A DNA stretch of 64,000 bases from JBBATK01 sp044228685 (GCA_044228685.1 JBGAUL010000008.1:1-64000), one strand, 5' to 3'. Positions 50,937 through 59,716 are shown, counted from the stretch's first letter. Translations and numbers: made by a program. The notes: a model not told the origin generated them from the letters alone.

Positions 50937-51704
50937 ATGAACAACTTGAAACGTATTGCTGTGGTTGCAATTCTGGCACTGAGCTGGACTATGATCGGCT
51001 GCAGCGATTCTTCGACCACCGGCCCAACCACGGTGAAGAACTATCTGCCGCTGTCTTCAGGCAGCTATTGGATTTACAATCGACAAACCATCGACACTGC
51101 TACTCACGATTTTTCGGGACCTGTGCACGTTGACTCAGCATATGTCATGGATTCGGTATCTTATCATGACAAAGGCACTTTCCGCGTTGTCTATGTTCAG
51201 CTCGATAGTAACCGTCGCGATACAACCTATTTGTCAAAAGGTACTAACGGCGAAATCTATACTTACTTGGATTTCAACGTCGCACAACTCAAAGCTCTTG
51301 CCCCAACTCTAGTGGCTCCTGCGACATGGGTAAAAGTCAAGGGATCTTCTTCAGAGAGCTCATGGACTAGTGTGGATACAACTATCGCAAATATTCCTTT
51401 TACAATTCCGGGACTTGGTCCTGTAACTCTTACGCTGAAGTTCAAAGTCAGTGGAGCCACAGGCACTACTAAAGACATCACTGTTGCCGGCAAAAGCTAC
51501 ACTGCAACTGAGTATGTGCTCACGTTCTCAATCACCGACACAGGTGGTTTAGCAAGCTATACTCAGAAGCAACACTTCTGGTTTGTTGAAAATGTAGGTA
51601 TCGTGCAAAGTCGCACTGATGATGCACAAATGGCAAGTCTTGCTGGACCATTGTTGAAGGTTAACGGTACACAAAGTGACTGTCAACGATTCAGTATCAA
51701 ATAG
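50937..51704 (+). CDS. Lipoprotein of unknown function
   Basis: 255 residues. Lipoprotein signal (VVAILALSWTMIGC, lipobox MIGC) and a Ser/Thr-rich linker (SDSSTTGPTT). The body begins with YLPLSSGSYWIYNRQTID, a motif common at the start of Bacteroidota lipoproteins with a beta-rich fold, and holds repeated long strands (FRVVYVQLDSN, TLTLKFKVSG, TEYVLTFSITDT). No enzyme motif. Closed by a strong terminator. Confidence 0.7.
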   Translation: MNNLKRIAVVAILALSWTMIGCSDSSTTGPTTVKNYLPLSSGSYWIYNRQTIDTATHDFSGPVHVDSAYVMDSVSYHDKGTFRVVYVQLDSNRRDTTYLSKGTNGEIYTYLDFNVAQLKALAPTLVAPATWVKVKGSSSESSWTSVDTTIANIPFTIPGLGPVTLTLKFKVSGATGTTKDITVAGKSYTATEYVLTFSITDTGGLASYTQKQHFWFVENVGIVQSRTDDAQMASLAGPLLKVNGTQSDCQRFSIK

Positions 51705-51738
51705 CAAAAGTCAAGTGAAGAGTTTCTACTGAAACATC

Positions 51739-51767
51739 AAAGCCCATCAGCCGATGGGCTTTTTTTA
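51739..51767 (+). terminator. Terminator shared by the convergent lipoprotein and PD40 genes
   Basis: AAAGCCCATC (51739-51748) pairs with GATGGGCTTT (51753-51762), four-base loop, T-run to 51766. The A-run on the other side makes it usable from both strands. Confidence 0.9.
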
Positions 51768-52625
51768 TTTGCGTGCTCGATAAAGATCCAGTCCGCCTTT
51801 GGAGCCGGGTCTGTTCGACGAGAAGAGCATTTCTCCATTCGGCAGCACACAGCAGTCGCTCTCGTCAAAGGCAGTATTGATATCACTCAAAGGAACCGGT
51901 GGTTGCCATTCTCCGGCAACACGGACGCAAAAGAATAGATCGTAACCGCCACTACCACCCAGACCATTGGATGCAAAGAAAAGAGTGTCGTCACTTTGAA
52001 GAAAAGGCGTGATCTCGTTAAGGTTTGAATTGATGTGCTCACCAATATTCATAGGCGTGTTCCAGTCTGATCCACTCTTGGTGCAAATCCAAAGATCAGT
52101 TCCTCCAACGCTACCTTCTCGTTCACTACTAAAAACTAGAGTAAGTCCTGATGGCGAGATGCTGGAATGAGCACTGAAGTTATCAGACTTCAGCGCCTCA
52201 ACAAAGTCGGCTTCGCTCCATACTCCATTAGTGCGGTGCGAAGCGGAGATGTTTAGTACCGGTTGTCGGTCCAGTTGACGAAAGGAGCTGAACACAGCTT
52301 CACCGTTTCGTGACATGCTCAAGTATGAACTCTGAGCTGTTCGAGGGACAATCTGCGTGAATTCTCTCACTGAGCTGAACCGAGCGTCGGTTTGATAACA
52401 GTGCGATTTACCACTTCGCGTGCTGTAAAAAACTATTGAAGAGTCGTAAGGATTCCATGCCGGCGCAAAATCATCGCCGGTGCTATTGATCGATTCAAGA
52501 CTTCCTACGTGTGTCCAATGAGATTGGGCAAGAAGCGAGAGCTGGCCGCTGCCAATGCTCATTAACAAAAGGAGCAAAAGACGCTGCAAGCACAAGCGGG
52601 TGATACGTAGTTTTGGGCTGTTCAT
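51765..52625 (-). CDS. Exported PD40/TolB-like beta-propeller protein
   Basis: 286 residues. A signal peptide (LQRLLLLLLMSIGSGQLSLLAQ) is followed by WD40-like PD40 repeats: DDFAPAWNPYDSSIVFYSTR, GEAVFSSFR, ISPSGLTLVFSSEREGSVGGTDLW, DDTLFFASNGLGGSGGYDLFF, NGEMLFSSNRPGSKGGLDLY. The SNRPG and GGYDLF motifs are typical of Bacteroidota envelope proteins in which this propeller is often joined to an OmpA domain; here no OmpA domain is present. It starts only 14 bases from the divergent lipoprotein gene, with an almost leaderless promoter. Confidence 0.8.
   Translation of the reverse strand: MNSPKLRITRLCLQRLLLLLLMSIGSGQLSLLAQSHWTHVGSLESINSTGDDFAPAWNPYDSSIVFYSTRSGKSHCYQTDARFSSVREFTQIVPRTAQSSYLSMSRNGEAVFSSFRQLDRQPVLNISASHRTNGVWSEADFVEALKSDNFSAHSSISPSGLTLVFSSEREGSVGGTDLWICTKSGSDWNTPMNIGEHINSNLNEITPFLQSDDTLFFASNGLGGSGGYDLFFCVRVAGEWQPPVPLSDINTAFDESDCCVLPNGEMLFSSNRPGSKGGLDLYRARK
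52608..52615 (+). promoter_or_regulatory. -7 promoter element of the lipoprotein gene at 52640
   Basis: TAGTTTTG (full TAnnTTTG match), 24 bases before the ATG at 52640. It lies inside the 5' end of the divergent PD40 gene. Confidence 0.4.
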
Positions 52626-52632
52626 TCTATAT

Positions 52633-52640
52633 CAAATATA
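52633..52640 (-). promoter_or_regulatory. -7 promoter element of the PD40 gene, almost no leader
   Basis: Minus strand TATATTTG (full TAnnTTTG match) ends seven bases before the ATG at 52625. It overlaps the first base of the divergent start codon at 52640. Confidence 0.45.
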
Positions 52641-53488
52641 TGAAGTCAATCACCGCCGCACTTCTCGTACTCGTGTTCTTTGTCGGATGTACTGACCACA
52701 AGACGAGTGGTCCGCAATCTGTTCCAACCTTTTCCGAACTGCCCGAATGGAAAAACAGAGCGCACCAAACCTTTCTTTTGGATGTGGATCACGACGGACG
52801 AATGGAGGCGATTGTACGACTTCAGGATACAACAAAGAAGAGTGCTGCGAGAGATTCAATTCTGTACTATCGTTTTGACACCGCTACCCAAAATTATGTG
52901 CTCAAGTCCGGCATTGGCGTCGATGATTGCGTACGCATGGACACTCTCACCAATACTGCGAATGGATCGAGCTTCATTATTCTTTCGACAAATGGTGGCG
53001 GCTCGTCTCGAACAGCAAGTTGCGGCTTGGTCTTGTGTCAGGCTGATTCCAATTCCTTACATACCATCTTTGAACGCACTAGCGGCGCACCGGAATTGAA
53101 AGTGTCAGCTTCTCAATATGTCATCTATCACTACGACACCTTTGCACCATTTTTCGCGCGCTCTGAGGCCGTCGATTTTGTTGATTCTGTCATACTCATC
53201 CAACCGACCATCCCTGTCGACCAACAGAAACTCATAGTACAGACAGTGTTTGAAGATATGTACAAGCATTCTACTCAGAGCTTAGATAGTCTACTATCGA
53301 TTAATAATCGCACAGCGTCTCATTCACGAGAAGTCTACCAATGTGCGGTACAAATACTGAGTAGTGCTCAACGCTGCGGAAAGCGGGTTGAGGCAAAGAA
53401 GTTGACGAAGACGATTACAAAGCGATTACGCTCATTCCCCGCCACACTTGCATCAGCATTGGACGAGTTTGATCTCGAGAGCATGTAA
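52640..53488 (+). CDS. Lipoprotein of unknown function
   Basis: 282 residues from the ATG at 52640, chosen because it begins a lipoprotein signal (MKSITAALLVLVFFVGC, lipobox VGC); the open frame upstream is only nine codons. The mature part opens with ELPEWKNRAHQTFLLDVDHDGRMEAIV; DVDHDGRME resembles the calcium-binding Asp-rich loop of FG-GAP/VCBS proteins. A Gly/Ser stretch (STNGGGSSRTASCG) and a Lys-rich C-terminal helix (KKLTKTITKRLRS) follow. No family assigned. Divergent from the PD40 gene. Confidence 0.65.
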   Translation: MKSITAALLVLVFFVGCTDHKTSGPQSVPTFSELPEWKNRAHQTFLLDVDHDGRMEAIVRLQDTTKKSAARDSILYYRFDTATQNYVLKSGIGVDDCVRMDTLTNTANGSSFIILSTNGGGSSRTASCGLVLCQADSNSLHTIFERTSGAPELKVSASQYVIYHYDTFAPFFARSEAVDFVDSVILIQPTIPVDQQKLIVQTVFEDMYKHSTQSLDSLLSINNRTASHSREVYQCAVQILSSAQRCGKRVEAKKLTKTITKRLRSFPATLASALDEFDLESM

Positions 53489-53548
53489 TTGCTCCTTATC
53501 GCGACGAATCGCGTCGAATGTATTGGAGAATCTTTGTCCTGGCTACAA

Positions 53549-54313
53549 CTACTTAGCCGGCTTGATTACTGCTTTACTATAGCGATAATGTCCCATTATA
53601 CCGGTTCGTGCAAGGAAATGCTGAAGCGATACGCTGAGTACGCCTAGACCGTACTTAACGCTTCGACGGAAGTTGATTGAGGAGGCTTCTTCAAAGTACT
53701 TGGTTGGACAAGTGACTTCAGCAATTTCGAAACCAGCGTAGATGATTTGTGATAACATCTCATTGTCGAAGACGAAGTCGTCGTTGTTGATACTGATATC
53801 AATTCGATCAAACACCTGACGTCCGAAGGCACGGTAGCCGGTGTGATACTCGGATAGTTTTTGACCAGTAAGAATATTCTGCGACAAAGTCAGCAAGCGA
53901 TTAGCGATGTATTTGTACATCGGCATTCCTCCGCGCAAAGCTCCCTTTCCAAGGATACGAGAACCCAGCACAACCGGATAGACATCATTGGCAATGATAC
54001 TTGCCATGGCGATGATAAGCTTTGGTGTGTACTGATAATCCGGGTGCAACATGATGATGATGTCGGCACCGAGCTCCAGAGCTTTCGAGTAACAAGTCTT
54101 TTGGTTACCACCGTAACCTTTATTGTTCTCGTGCTTGATAATGTGCTTTAGCCCAATCTCTTTGGCTTTTTCAATTGTGCGGTCCTTGGAATTGTCATCG
54201 ACGAGCACCAACTCGTCAACCACATCCATTGGAACTTCCGCGATAGTTTTTTCGAGTGTCAGTTCAGCGTTATAGGCCGGTAAGACAACGACAACTTTTT
54301 TACCATTGAGCAT
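53549..54313 (-). CDS. Family 2 glycosyltransferase (polyprenyl-phosphate sugar transferase type)
   Basis: 254 residues, GT-A fold only, no membrane helices. Seen: VVVLPAYNAELTLEKTI, nucleotide-binding ELVLVDDNSKDRT, GYGGNQKTCYSKAL, metal site in IIIMLHPDYQYTP (DPD replaced by HPD), and YHTGYRAFGRQVF. The pattern matches DPM1-type enzymes that load a sugar onto a polyprenyl phosphate, here perhaps undecaprenyl phosphate from UppS. The sugar is unknown. GAGGA seven bases before the ATG marks the start, and a TAAATTTG promoter lies 59 bases upstream of it. Confidence 0.88.
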   Translation of the reverse strand: MLNGKKVVVVLPAYNAELTLEKTIAEVPMDVVDELVLVDDNSKDRTIEKAKEIGLKHIIKHENNKGYGGNQKTCYSKALELGADIIIMLHPDYQYTPKLIIAMASIIANDVYPVVLGSRILGKGALRGGMPMYKYIANRLLTLSQNILTGQKLSEYHTGYRAFGRQVFDRIDISINNDDFVFDNEMLSQIIYAGFEIAEVTCPTKYFEEASSINFRRSVKYGLGVLSVSLQHFLARTGIMGHYRYSKAVIKPAK

Positions 54314-54372
54314 AGTTCTTCCTCAGAAAATACGATTGACCGGCAATCGAGTGAATCATCCATGATTGCCAG

Positions 54373-54380
54373 CAAATTTA
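54373..54380 (-). promoter_or_regulatory. -7 promoter element of the GT2 gene
   Basis: Minus strand TAAATTTG (full TAnnTTTG match), 59 bases before the ATG at 54313. Confidence 0.45.
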
Positions 54381-54437
54381 GATATCGGCAGCTTTGCGGA
54401 GTTGTTTACTATTCCATCGGACGGAATCTTACACGTC

Positions 54438-54523
54438 ATTGTCCGGATATCAGTCGATTTGAAACTGCTCCGGAGGGTCGAACCGGGAGGCCGGCAACCC
54501 ACAAAGCACTAACGGTGGACAAT
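54438..54523 (+). ncRNA. Structured intergenic element before ald (candidate RNA)
   Basis: The 347-base gap 54314-54660 holds no convincing gene. Inside it ATTGTCC (54438-54444) is perfectly complementary to GGACAAT (54517-54523) and would close an 86-base domain. Within it CAGT/ACTG (54451-54454 with 54464-54467) and CTCCGG/CCGGGAG (54468-54473 with 54483-54489, one bulge) form further stems, followed by the string CCGGCAACC, which also occurs in SAM-I and SAM-IV riboswitch cores. The rest of those consensus sequences does not fit. The strand is a guess. Both flanking predicted promoters point away from it. Confidence 0.3.
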
Positions 54524-54583
54524 TTTCCCCTCTATTTCATCTCTTTTACGCGAATTCCTCATCAGTCTATGCCCTCTTCCGCG

Positions 54584-54591
54584 TAATTTTG
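54584..54591 (+). promoter_or_regulatory. -7 promoter element of ald
   Basis: TAATTTTG (full TAnnTTTG match), 69 bases before the ATG at 54661. Confidence 0.45.
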
Positions 54592-54660
54592 TAAACATCA
54601 AATGGATCTGGAACTAATACTCGAATTCAACTCATTTCTCACTCAATCGAAAGGCTTGCA

Positions 54661-55776
54661 ATGATTGTCGGCGTTCCCAAAGAGATAAAAACCAACGAAA
54701 ACCGCATTGCGCTCACACCGGGTGGTGCGGATATGCTCGTTAAAAACGGACATACAGTACTTGTTGAACATAATGGTGGTGTTGGCAGCGGATTTACCAA
54801 CGAGGACTACATCAAAGCCGGAGCGACCATTATCCCAACGGCTGCTGAAGTATTTGCCAAGGCAGATATGATCATGAAGGTTAAGGAACCGATTCGTCAA
54901 GAGTACGACCTTATTCGTCCGGGACAAGTGGTCTTCACCTACTTCCACGCTGCAGCTTCACGTGAGCTGACAGAAGCAATGGTCAAGACCGGATCGATCT
55001 GTATCGCATATGAAACCGTTCAAAAAGCTGATGGTTCATTGCCACTCTTGATCCCCATGAGCGAAGTAGCTGGTCGTATGGCTCCGCAACAAGGTGCTAA
55101 GTACCTCGAACGCGCAATGGGCGGTCGTGGTGTACTGCTCGGCGGCGTACCAGGTACAGCTCCCGGTAACGTTCTCGTTCTTGGTGGTGGTATTGTTGGT
55201 ATCAACGCAGCAAAGATTGCAGCCGGTTTCGGTGCTCGCGTTACCATCATGGATAACAATCTCTATCGCTTGCGCTACTTGGACGATGTTATGGCTAAGA
55301 ACGTGATGACCATGATGTCAACACCGGCAAACGTGCGCAAGGCTGTAACCGAAGCTGACGTTGTTGTCGGCGCGGTTCTCATCCCTGGCGCAAAGGCTCC
55401 GTACCTCGTTACACGTGACATGCTCCCAACAATGAAGAAGGGTGCTGTTTTGGTTGACGTGTCCGTTGACCAAGGTGGTTGTATCGAAACAACAAAGCCA
55501 ACAACACACGAAAATCCAACCTATGTGATCGATGATGTTGTACACTATTGCGTTGCAAACATGCCAGGCGCAGTACCTTACACCTCAACGATCGCACTCA
55601 CAAATGCTACACTTCCCTATGCGATCCAACTCGCAGGTATGGGATGGAAAGAAGCCGTGAAGGCAAACCACGAACTGTGGCTTGGTCTCAACTTCCTCGA
55701 TGGTCACATCGTGTACGAAGCAGTTGCTGAACCATTCGGTCTGCCATACACAGATCCAAAGACTCTGGTGAAGTAA
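54661..55776 (+). CDS. ald: Alanine dehydrogenase
   Basis: 371 residues, the family length. NAD-dependent interconversion of alanine with pyruvate and ammonia. Seen: MIVGVPKEIKTNENRIALTPGG with the substrate-contact Arg and Lys, MKVKEPIRQEYDLIRPGQV, FTYFHAAAS with the catalytic His, the NAD site VLGGGIVGINAAKIAAGFGA, and the DVSVDQGGCIETT segment with the catalytic Asp. A TAATTTTG promoter lies 69 bases upstream, and a strong terminator follows. The structured element at 54438-54523 is upstream of the promoter. Confidence 0.96.
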   Translation: MIVGVPKEIKTNENRIALTPGGADMLVKNGHTVLVEHNGGVGSGFTNEDYIKAGATIIPTAAEVFAKADMIMKVKEPIRQEYDLIRPGQVVFTYFHAAASRELTEAMVKTGSICIAYETVQKADGSLPLLIPMSEVAGRMAPQQGAKYLERAMGGRGVLLGGVPGTAPGNVLVLGGGIVGINAAKIAAGFGARVTIMDNNLYRLRYLDDVMAKNVMTMMSTPANVRKAVTEADVVVGAVLIPGAKAPYLVTRDMLPTMKKGAVLVDVSVDQGGCIETTKPTTHENPTYVIDDVVHYCVANMPGAVPYTSTIALTNATLPYAIQLAGMGWKEAVKANHELWLGLNFLDGHIVYEAVAEPFGLPYTDPKTLVK

Positions 55777-55808
55777 TTTCACCGAGTGAACGAAGAGCTA
55801 GTGCAAAG

Positions 55809-55842
55809 AAAAAGGGTCGAATACTACATTCGACCCTTTTTT
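55809..55842 (+). terminator. Terminator between convergent ald and tsaD
   Basis: AAAAGGGTCGAAT (55810-55822) pairs with ATTCGACCCTTTT (55828-55840), five-base loop. A-runs and T-runs on both sides make it bidirectional. Confidence 0.92.
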
Positions 55843-55863
55843 CGTTCTAACGGGAAAGCCTAT

Positions 55864-56916
55864 TTAGCTCTCAGCTCGCGAGCCGTGTCGATGTATGCGC
55901 AGTGCTTTTGAATTCACTTCAAAGTTCAAAGCACGAAAGGCATCTAATCCGGCCTCCTTCACTTTCTGTGCGGCTACAAATCCGATCATCGCGGCGTTGT
56001 CCAATGAGTAGGAAATGCGGGGTGCAACAACTTTGACATCGGACTTAGCCGCTTCTTCGGCGAGCTTGGCTCTCAATCTCGAATTCGCCGACACGCCACC
56101 TGCCACGCATACGGCGTGCACAGCATATTCGCGAACAGCACGCAAGGTCTTTGTCACCAACACATCCACAATTGCTTCTTGCACAGTCGCACACAGCATC
56201 GCCAAAGTCTTCTCATCAAAGCCATCCGGATGATGCTCGCTCAGATAATTTCGAACTGAGGTTTTTATGCCGCTGAAGCTGAATTCGTAGTCAGAAGAAT
56301 TCATCAGAGCACGTGGAAACTGGACTCCGTTTCGTCGTGACAAATCTGCCAAGCGATCGATGATAGCACCACCGGGATAACCAAGCCCCAACAGCTTCGC
56401 AGCTTTGTCAAATGCTTCACCTGCGGCATCGTCGCGTGTGGAACCAATGACCTCGAAGTGGCGGAAGCTTGTGACGAAGAAGAGCGACGTGTGTCCGCCG
56501 CTTACTACCAATGCGATAAAGGGGAACTTCAGATCAGGATCTTCAAGAAAGCCGGAGTACAAATGACCTTCAATGTGATTGACCGGGACGCATGGTTTTG
56601 CGAAGCGCAGCGCGAGTCCCTTTGCATAGGATGAACCAACGAGCAAAGCTCCTAAAAGTCCTGGATGTGTTGTGCAAGCAAAGCAATCAATCTCATCCAT
56701 ACCTATCGATGCTTCACTCAGAGCTGCTGCAACAACATGCGGCATGTTCTCCAGATGCGCGCGGGATGCGAGCTCTGGTATGACTCCTCCCCACTGGTTA
56801 TGAATCTGTTGTGAGCTAATCACGTTGCTGAGAACCTGGGAGTCGCGTGTGATCGCAACCGAAGTGTCGTCGCACGATGACTCAATAGCCAATATGATTG
56901 GTGCACTCTTTACCAT
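55864..56916 (-). CDS. tsaD: tRNA N6-adenosine threonylcarbamoyltransferase TsaD
   Basis: 350 residues. Catalytic subunit that transfers threonylcarbamoyl to A37 of tRNAs that read ANN codons. Seen: ILAIESSCDDTSVAI at the N-terminus, metal-binding VNHIEGHLYSG, VSGGHTSLFFV, DDAAGEAFDKAAKLLGLGYPGG, and CVAGGVSANSRLRAKL. All catalytic motifs are intact. tsaB and tsaE are not in the window. Its start overlaps the stop of the DUF4139-like gene by seven bases, so they are probably read together. Confidence 0.96.
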   Translation of the reverse strand: MVKSAPIILAIESSCDDTSVAITRDSQVLSNVISSQQIHNQWGGVIPELASRAHLENMPHVVAAALSEASIGMDEIDCFACTTHPGLLGALLVGSSYAKGLALRFAKPCVPVNHIEGHLYSGFLEDPDLKFPFIALVVSGGHTSLFFVTSFRHFEVIGSTRDDAAGEAFDKAAKLLGLGYPGGAIIDRLADLSRRNGVQFPRALMNSSDYEFSFSGIKTSVRNYLSEHHPDGFDEKTLAMLCATVQEAIVDVLVTKTLRAVREYAVHAVCVAGGVSANSRLRAKLAEEAAKSDVKVVAPRISYSLDNAAMIGFVAAQKVKEAGLDAFRALNFEVNSKALRIHRHGSRAES

Positions 56917-58391
56917 TTGTTGCGGATTGTGTAGCTGACGGTTTTCGTCTCACCCTTTTTCAAATTCAAATTGAACTCGAGAGTGTGAGCGCCACTCTTA
57001 AGCGCTGGTTCAGTCGCACTGACGATTTCCCAGTCATTGTTTTGAGCTTGACGAACCACGATTTCAACGTCGCTGTCCTTATGGTTACGCACTTGTACCT
57101 CAAAGCGCATTTCGTTCGAGTGTTCTGACAACTTCTTGTATGAAACTTGTTTTACCGTTGCATTGATGTCAAAGGCTTCACCAATATTGAGTTTTACAAC
57201 TTCGTCTTCGGCCGTGTGCGCAAGAGCATCTTCACCTATGAACTGCAGCGTGCCCTTGGAGTCGCGTTTGTATAAACGCATTATACCTTTGGGCAAAGCA
57301 AGGCCAAGATTATTCGATTTTGAATTAGGAAACTCTACGATGATGGTCGCGCGTTTCTCTTCACCAGGACCGAAATCCTTGCTTTCTGCATCTGCGTAGA
57401 ACTGATTCATACTCGCGTCGATCACGAGTTTACGTTTCATTGATACATCTTTTTTAGAAAAGAGCTGGATCTGTTTGATCTCGTTATCTGCGATTGTTGT
57501 TTTCGATTCGAGAGTGTAAAGATGATACTCGAAGAAATTCTCTTGACTTATCGCCGGTGCCTTGTTCGCGGCCATAGTCCAACGCAAGTCAGCATAGCCT
57601 GCCGATTCTACCGGCTCTTGAACACGTTTAACAACGCCGGCAACGAGCTGCAATTGAGAGTTCTTAAAGGAGGTACCGGACTTGTTATCGACTGTAACCC
57701 AAGCATCGAGATCGAGCTTCTTATCGACACTTGAAATATTGACTACATAATCAGCTTTCCAACTTATTCCTTCGCTAATGTAACTCACTTCTGTTTCGTG
57801 ATTAATGGACTTCGAAGACTCCACTGTCCATAGCATTGAAGGAAAAGGAATCAGACCGGAGGGAACTTCATCAAGCATTGCCTCACCTCGTGGATTGAGG
57901 ATGACCTTGCCGTCCTTTGTTCGAATGACAAGATCATTGTAAGTGCTTGTCATCTTCGCGTTGCCGTTATCATCAACACTAACTATCGATGAGGGAGGAT
58001 TGAGCAGAGTGCCCTCAACAATCTCTGGCTGACCATTCATTCCTTCACGACGAAATCGTATGGTCTTACCCACAGACTTGTTCAGAATTGACAATGGATT
58101 CAACAAATCATACTGATAGTTCTGTTCTCGAATTTGCAATGCATCTGGGTTGTTTACTGAACGTATGCTCAGAGAACTGGGAATGATTCTCGCCGCCACG
58201 TTTTCATAACGCACTAGATTCACACCCTTCTTCAATTGCAACTCCCTTTGCTCACGAATTAGTGCGAAGCCATCATTGTACACCGTGATGGCACAGTCCT
58301 TTGTGCTTGCGGAAGTTGAAACGATGGTCTCTTGAGCACATACAATACTTGTGCTCAGTACGAATGCCAAGAGAGTGGAATGGAGTGTCAT
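56910..58391 (-). CDS. Exported DUF4139-domain protein
   Basis: 493 residues. Signal peptide (MTLHSTLLAFVLSTSIVCAQ) and then VYNDGFALIREQRELQLKKGVNLVRYENV, the N-terminal pattern of DUF4139-type proteins, followed by VSYISEGISWKADYVVNISSVDKKLDLDAWVTVDNKSGTSFKN in sections and a C-terminal Ig-like part (EMRFEVQVRNHKDSDVEIVV, AHTLEFNLNLKKGETKTVSYTI). Function is unknown; members are periplasmic or surface beta-rich proteins in many Gram-negatives. Seven-base overlap with tsaD. Confidence 0.8.
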   Translation of the reverse strand: MTLHSTLLAFVLSTSIVCAQETIVSTSASTKDCAITVYNDGFALIREQRELQLKKGVNLVRYENVAARIIPSSLSIRSVNNPDALQIREQNYQYDLLNPLSILNKSVGKTIRFRREGMNGQPEIVEGTLLNPPSSIVSVDDNGNAKMTSTYNDLVIRTKDGKVILNPRGEAMLDEVPSGLIPFPSMLWTVESSKSINHETEVSYISEGISWKADYVVNISSVDKKLDLDAWVTVDNKSGTSFKNSQLQLVAGVVKRVQEPVESAGYADLRWTMAANKAPAISQENFFEYHLYTLESKTTIADNEIKQIQLFSKKDVSMKRKLVIDASMNQFYADAESKDFGPGEEKRATIIVEFPNSKSNNLGLALPKGIMRLYKRDSKGTLQFIGEDALAHTAEDEVVKLNIGEAFDINATVKQVSYKKLSEHSNEMRFEVQVRNHKDSDVEIVVRQAQNNDWEIVSATEPALKSGAHTLEFNLNLKKGETKTVSYTIRNKW

Positions 58392-58546
58392 AAGCGTATT
58401 GGTACCGTGAAACCTTGGTCAATGCGACCTGAGAGTCATATGCACATGAAGTTCAAAATGTCTTCGCTAGTAAGATCAAATCATGTCAATGCGTTGGTCG
58501 CCGCTTGGGTCAAGCCTCTAGCTACTTCATGCTCAAACTCTCATCA

Positions 58547-58629
58547 AACAAAAAGACCACGACGAGCGTGGTCTAGAATGTAGTGTACGATTGTTGTTGA
58601 AGTCAATTGTGTTAATACACTTCGGCAAC
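58547..58629 (-). terminator. Two hairpins after the split transketolase
   Basis: On the minus strand the first stem after the stop is GTTGCCGAAGT/ACTTCAACAAC (58619-58629 with 58593-58603, two G-T pairs). The second is AGACCACG/CGTGGTCT (58566-58573 with 58554-58561), followed by TTTTTG. The second is the intrinsic terminator. Confidence 0.75.
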
Positions 58630-58639
58630 AACATCAATC

Positions 58640-59650
58640 TTAGAGTCCTTCAAAAACAGCAACGTCTTTTACTTTGCGAAATCCAGTAGAACCGCCATCG
58701 CGACGTTTCATCGCAACCAAAGCTGAAGCATAGATTTCCTTCCAGGTCAATCCAAACTTCTCCATGAGTTCTTCAGGTTCTCCGCTGCCGCCAAAGCTAT
58801 CTTTCACGCCAACAAATTCCATTGGCACAGGAGCGTTTTTCACAACCACTTCAGCTACTGCGCTGCCGAGTCCGCCATGCACTTGGTGCTCTTCCGCAGT
58901 CACGATACAACCGCATTCACGTGCTGCTGAGGTGATTGCTTCAACATCGATCGGCTTGACTGTGTGGATATTGATCACGCGGGCATTGATTCCCTTCTTC
59001 GCAAGTTCAACCGCAGCAGTTAGGGCTTCCCATACCATTGATCCATTTGCAATCAACGCCACATCATTGCCTTCGCGGAAAGTTTGCGCCTTTCCGATGA
59101 CGAAAGGAGTTACGTCGGTGGTAAACAGGGGCACCGGTGAACGACCGAAGCGGATGTAAGCCGGACCAACCATTTCGCCACTTGCTATTGTTGCCTTCTT
59201 AGCTTCCAAGTAATCGCAGGGTACGATCATCGTCATGTGAGGCAGCGTACGTAGAAACGCAACCTCTTCCAAGACTTGATGCGTTGCACCATCAGGTCCA
59301 ACGCTGATACCGGCATGACCTCCACCAATCTTCACGTTAGCCTCATTATAGCACACGCTGATACGCAACTGATCTGCATTGCGCAATGCACAGAATGCAC
59401 CGTAGCTGGCGAAGAACGGGATCTTACCGCTCAATGCTAAACCCGCTGCGATCGTGGTGGCATTTTGTTCAGCGATACCAATGGAAAAGAATCGCTCAGG
59501 GAATTTTTCCTTGAAATAGCTGGTCATTACTGAACCGGTGATATCACCACCAAGCACAACGACGTTGTCATGACGTTCGCCTAATTCCACAAGACCTTCG
59601 CCGAAGCCGAAGCGTGTGGGTTTCATTCCGAGTTTCTGGATTTCCTGCAT
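58640..59650 (-). CDS. Transketolase, C-terminal subunit
   Basis: 336 residues: the pyrimidine-binding and C-terminal domains of a transketolase, as a separate chain. Seen: VVVLGGDITGSVMTSYFKEKF, FFSIGIAEQNATTIAAGLALSG with the catalytic Glu of the pyrimidine site, FASYGAF, and the C-terminal CGCIVTAEEHQVHGGLGSAVAE. With the N-terminal subunit encoded directly upstream it would form one thiamine-diphosphate enzyme moving two-carbon units in the pentose-phosphate pathway. The split form is well known in archaea and many bacteria. 66 bases separate the two genes. Confidence 0.92.
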   Translation of the reverse strand: MQEIQKLGMKPTRFGFGEGLVELGERHDNVVVLGGDITGSVMTSYFKEKFPERFFSIGIAEQNATTIAAGLALSGKIPFFASYGAFCALRNADQLRISVCYNEANVKIGGGHAGISVGPDGATHQVLEEVAFLRTLPHMTMIVPCDYLEAKKATIASGEMVGPAYIRFGRSPVPLFTTDVTPFVIGKAQTFREGNDVALIANGSMVWEALTAAVELAKKGINARVINIHTVKPIDVEAITSAARECGCIVTAEEHQVHGGLGSAVAEVVVKNAPVPMEFVGVKDSFGGSGEPEELMEKFGLTWKEIYASALVAMKRRDGGSTGFRKVKDVAVFEGL

Positions 59651-59716
59651 TGTATTCTAAAGTCTGGTCTAATATTCAGTTGAAAACTACGTTAGGACAT
59701 CACAAGCGCGAGAAGC

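Noticed and set aside
54455..54530. tRNA or SAM riboswitch in the ald gap (minus-strand GGTTCGACC like a T-loop; plus-strand CCGGCAACC)
   Set aside because: The flanking bases do not form a T-stem or acceptor stem, so it is not a tRNA. The SAM-I/SAM-IV consensus beyond CCGGCAACC (GGAGGG-ACUGGCCC-UGAA and GGUGC) does not align. Kept only as an unnamed structured element.
54362..54586. 74-residue plus-strand ORF in the ald gap
   Set aside because: No ribosome site, no signal or family features, and it runs over the structured element and into the predicted ald promoter.
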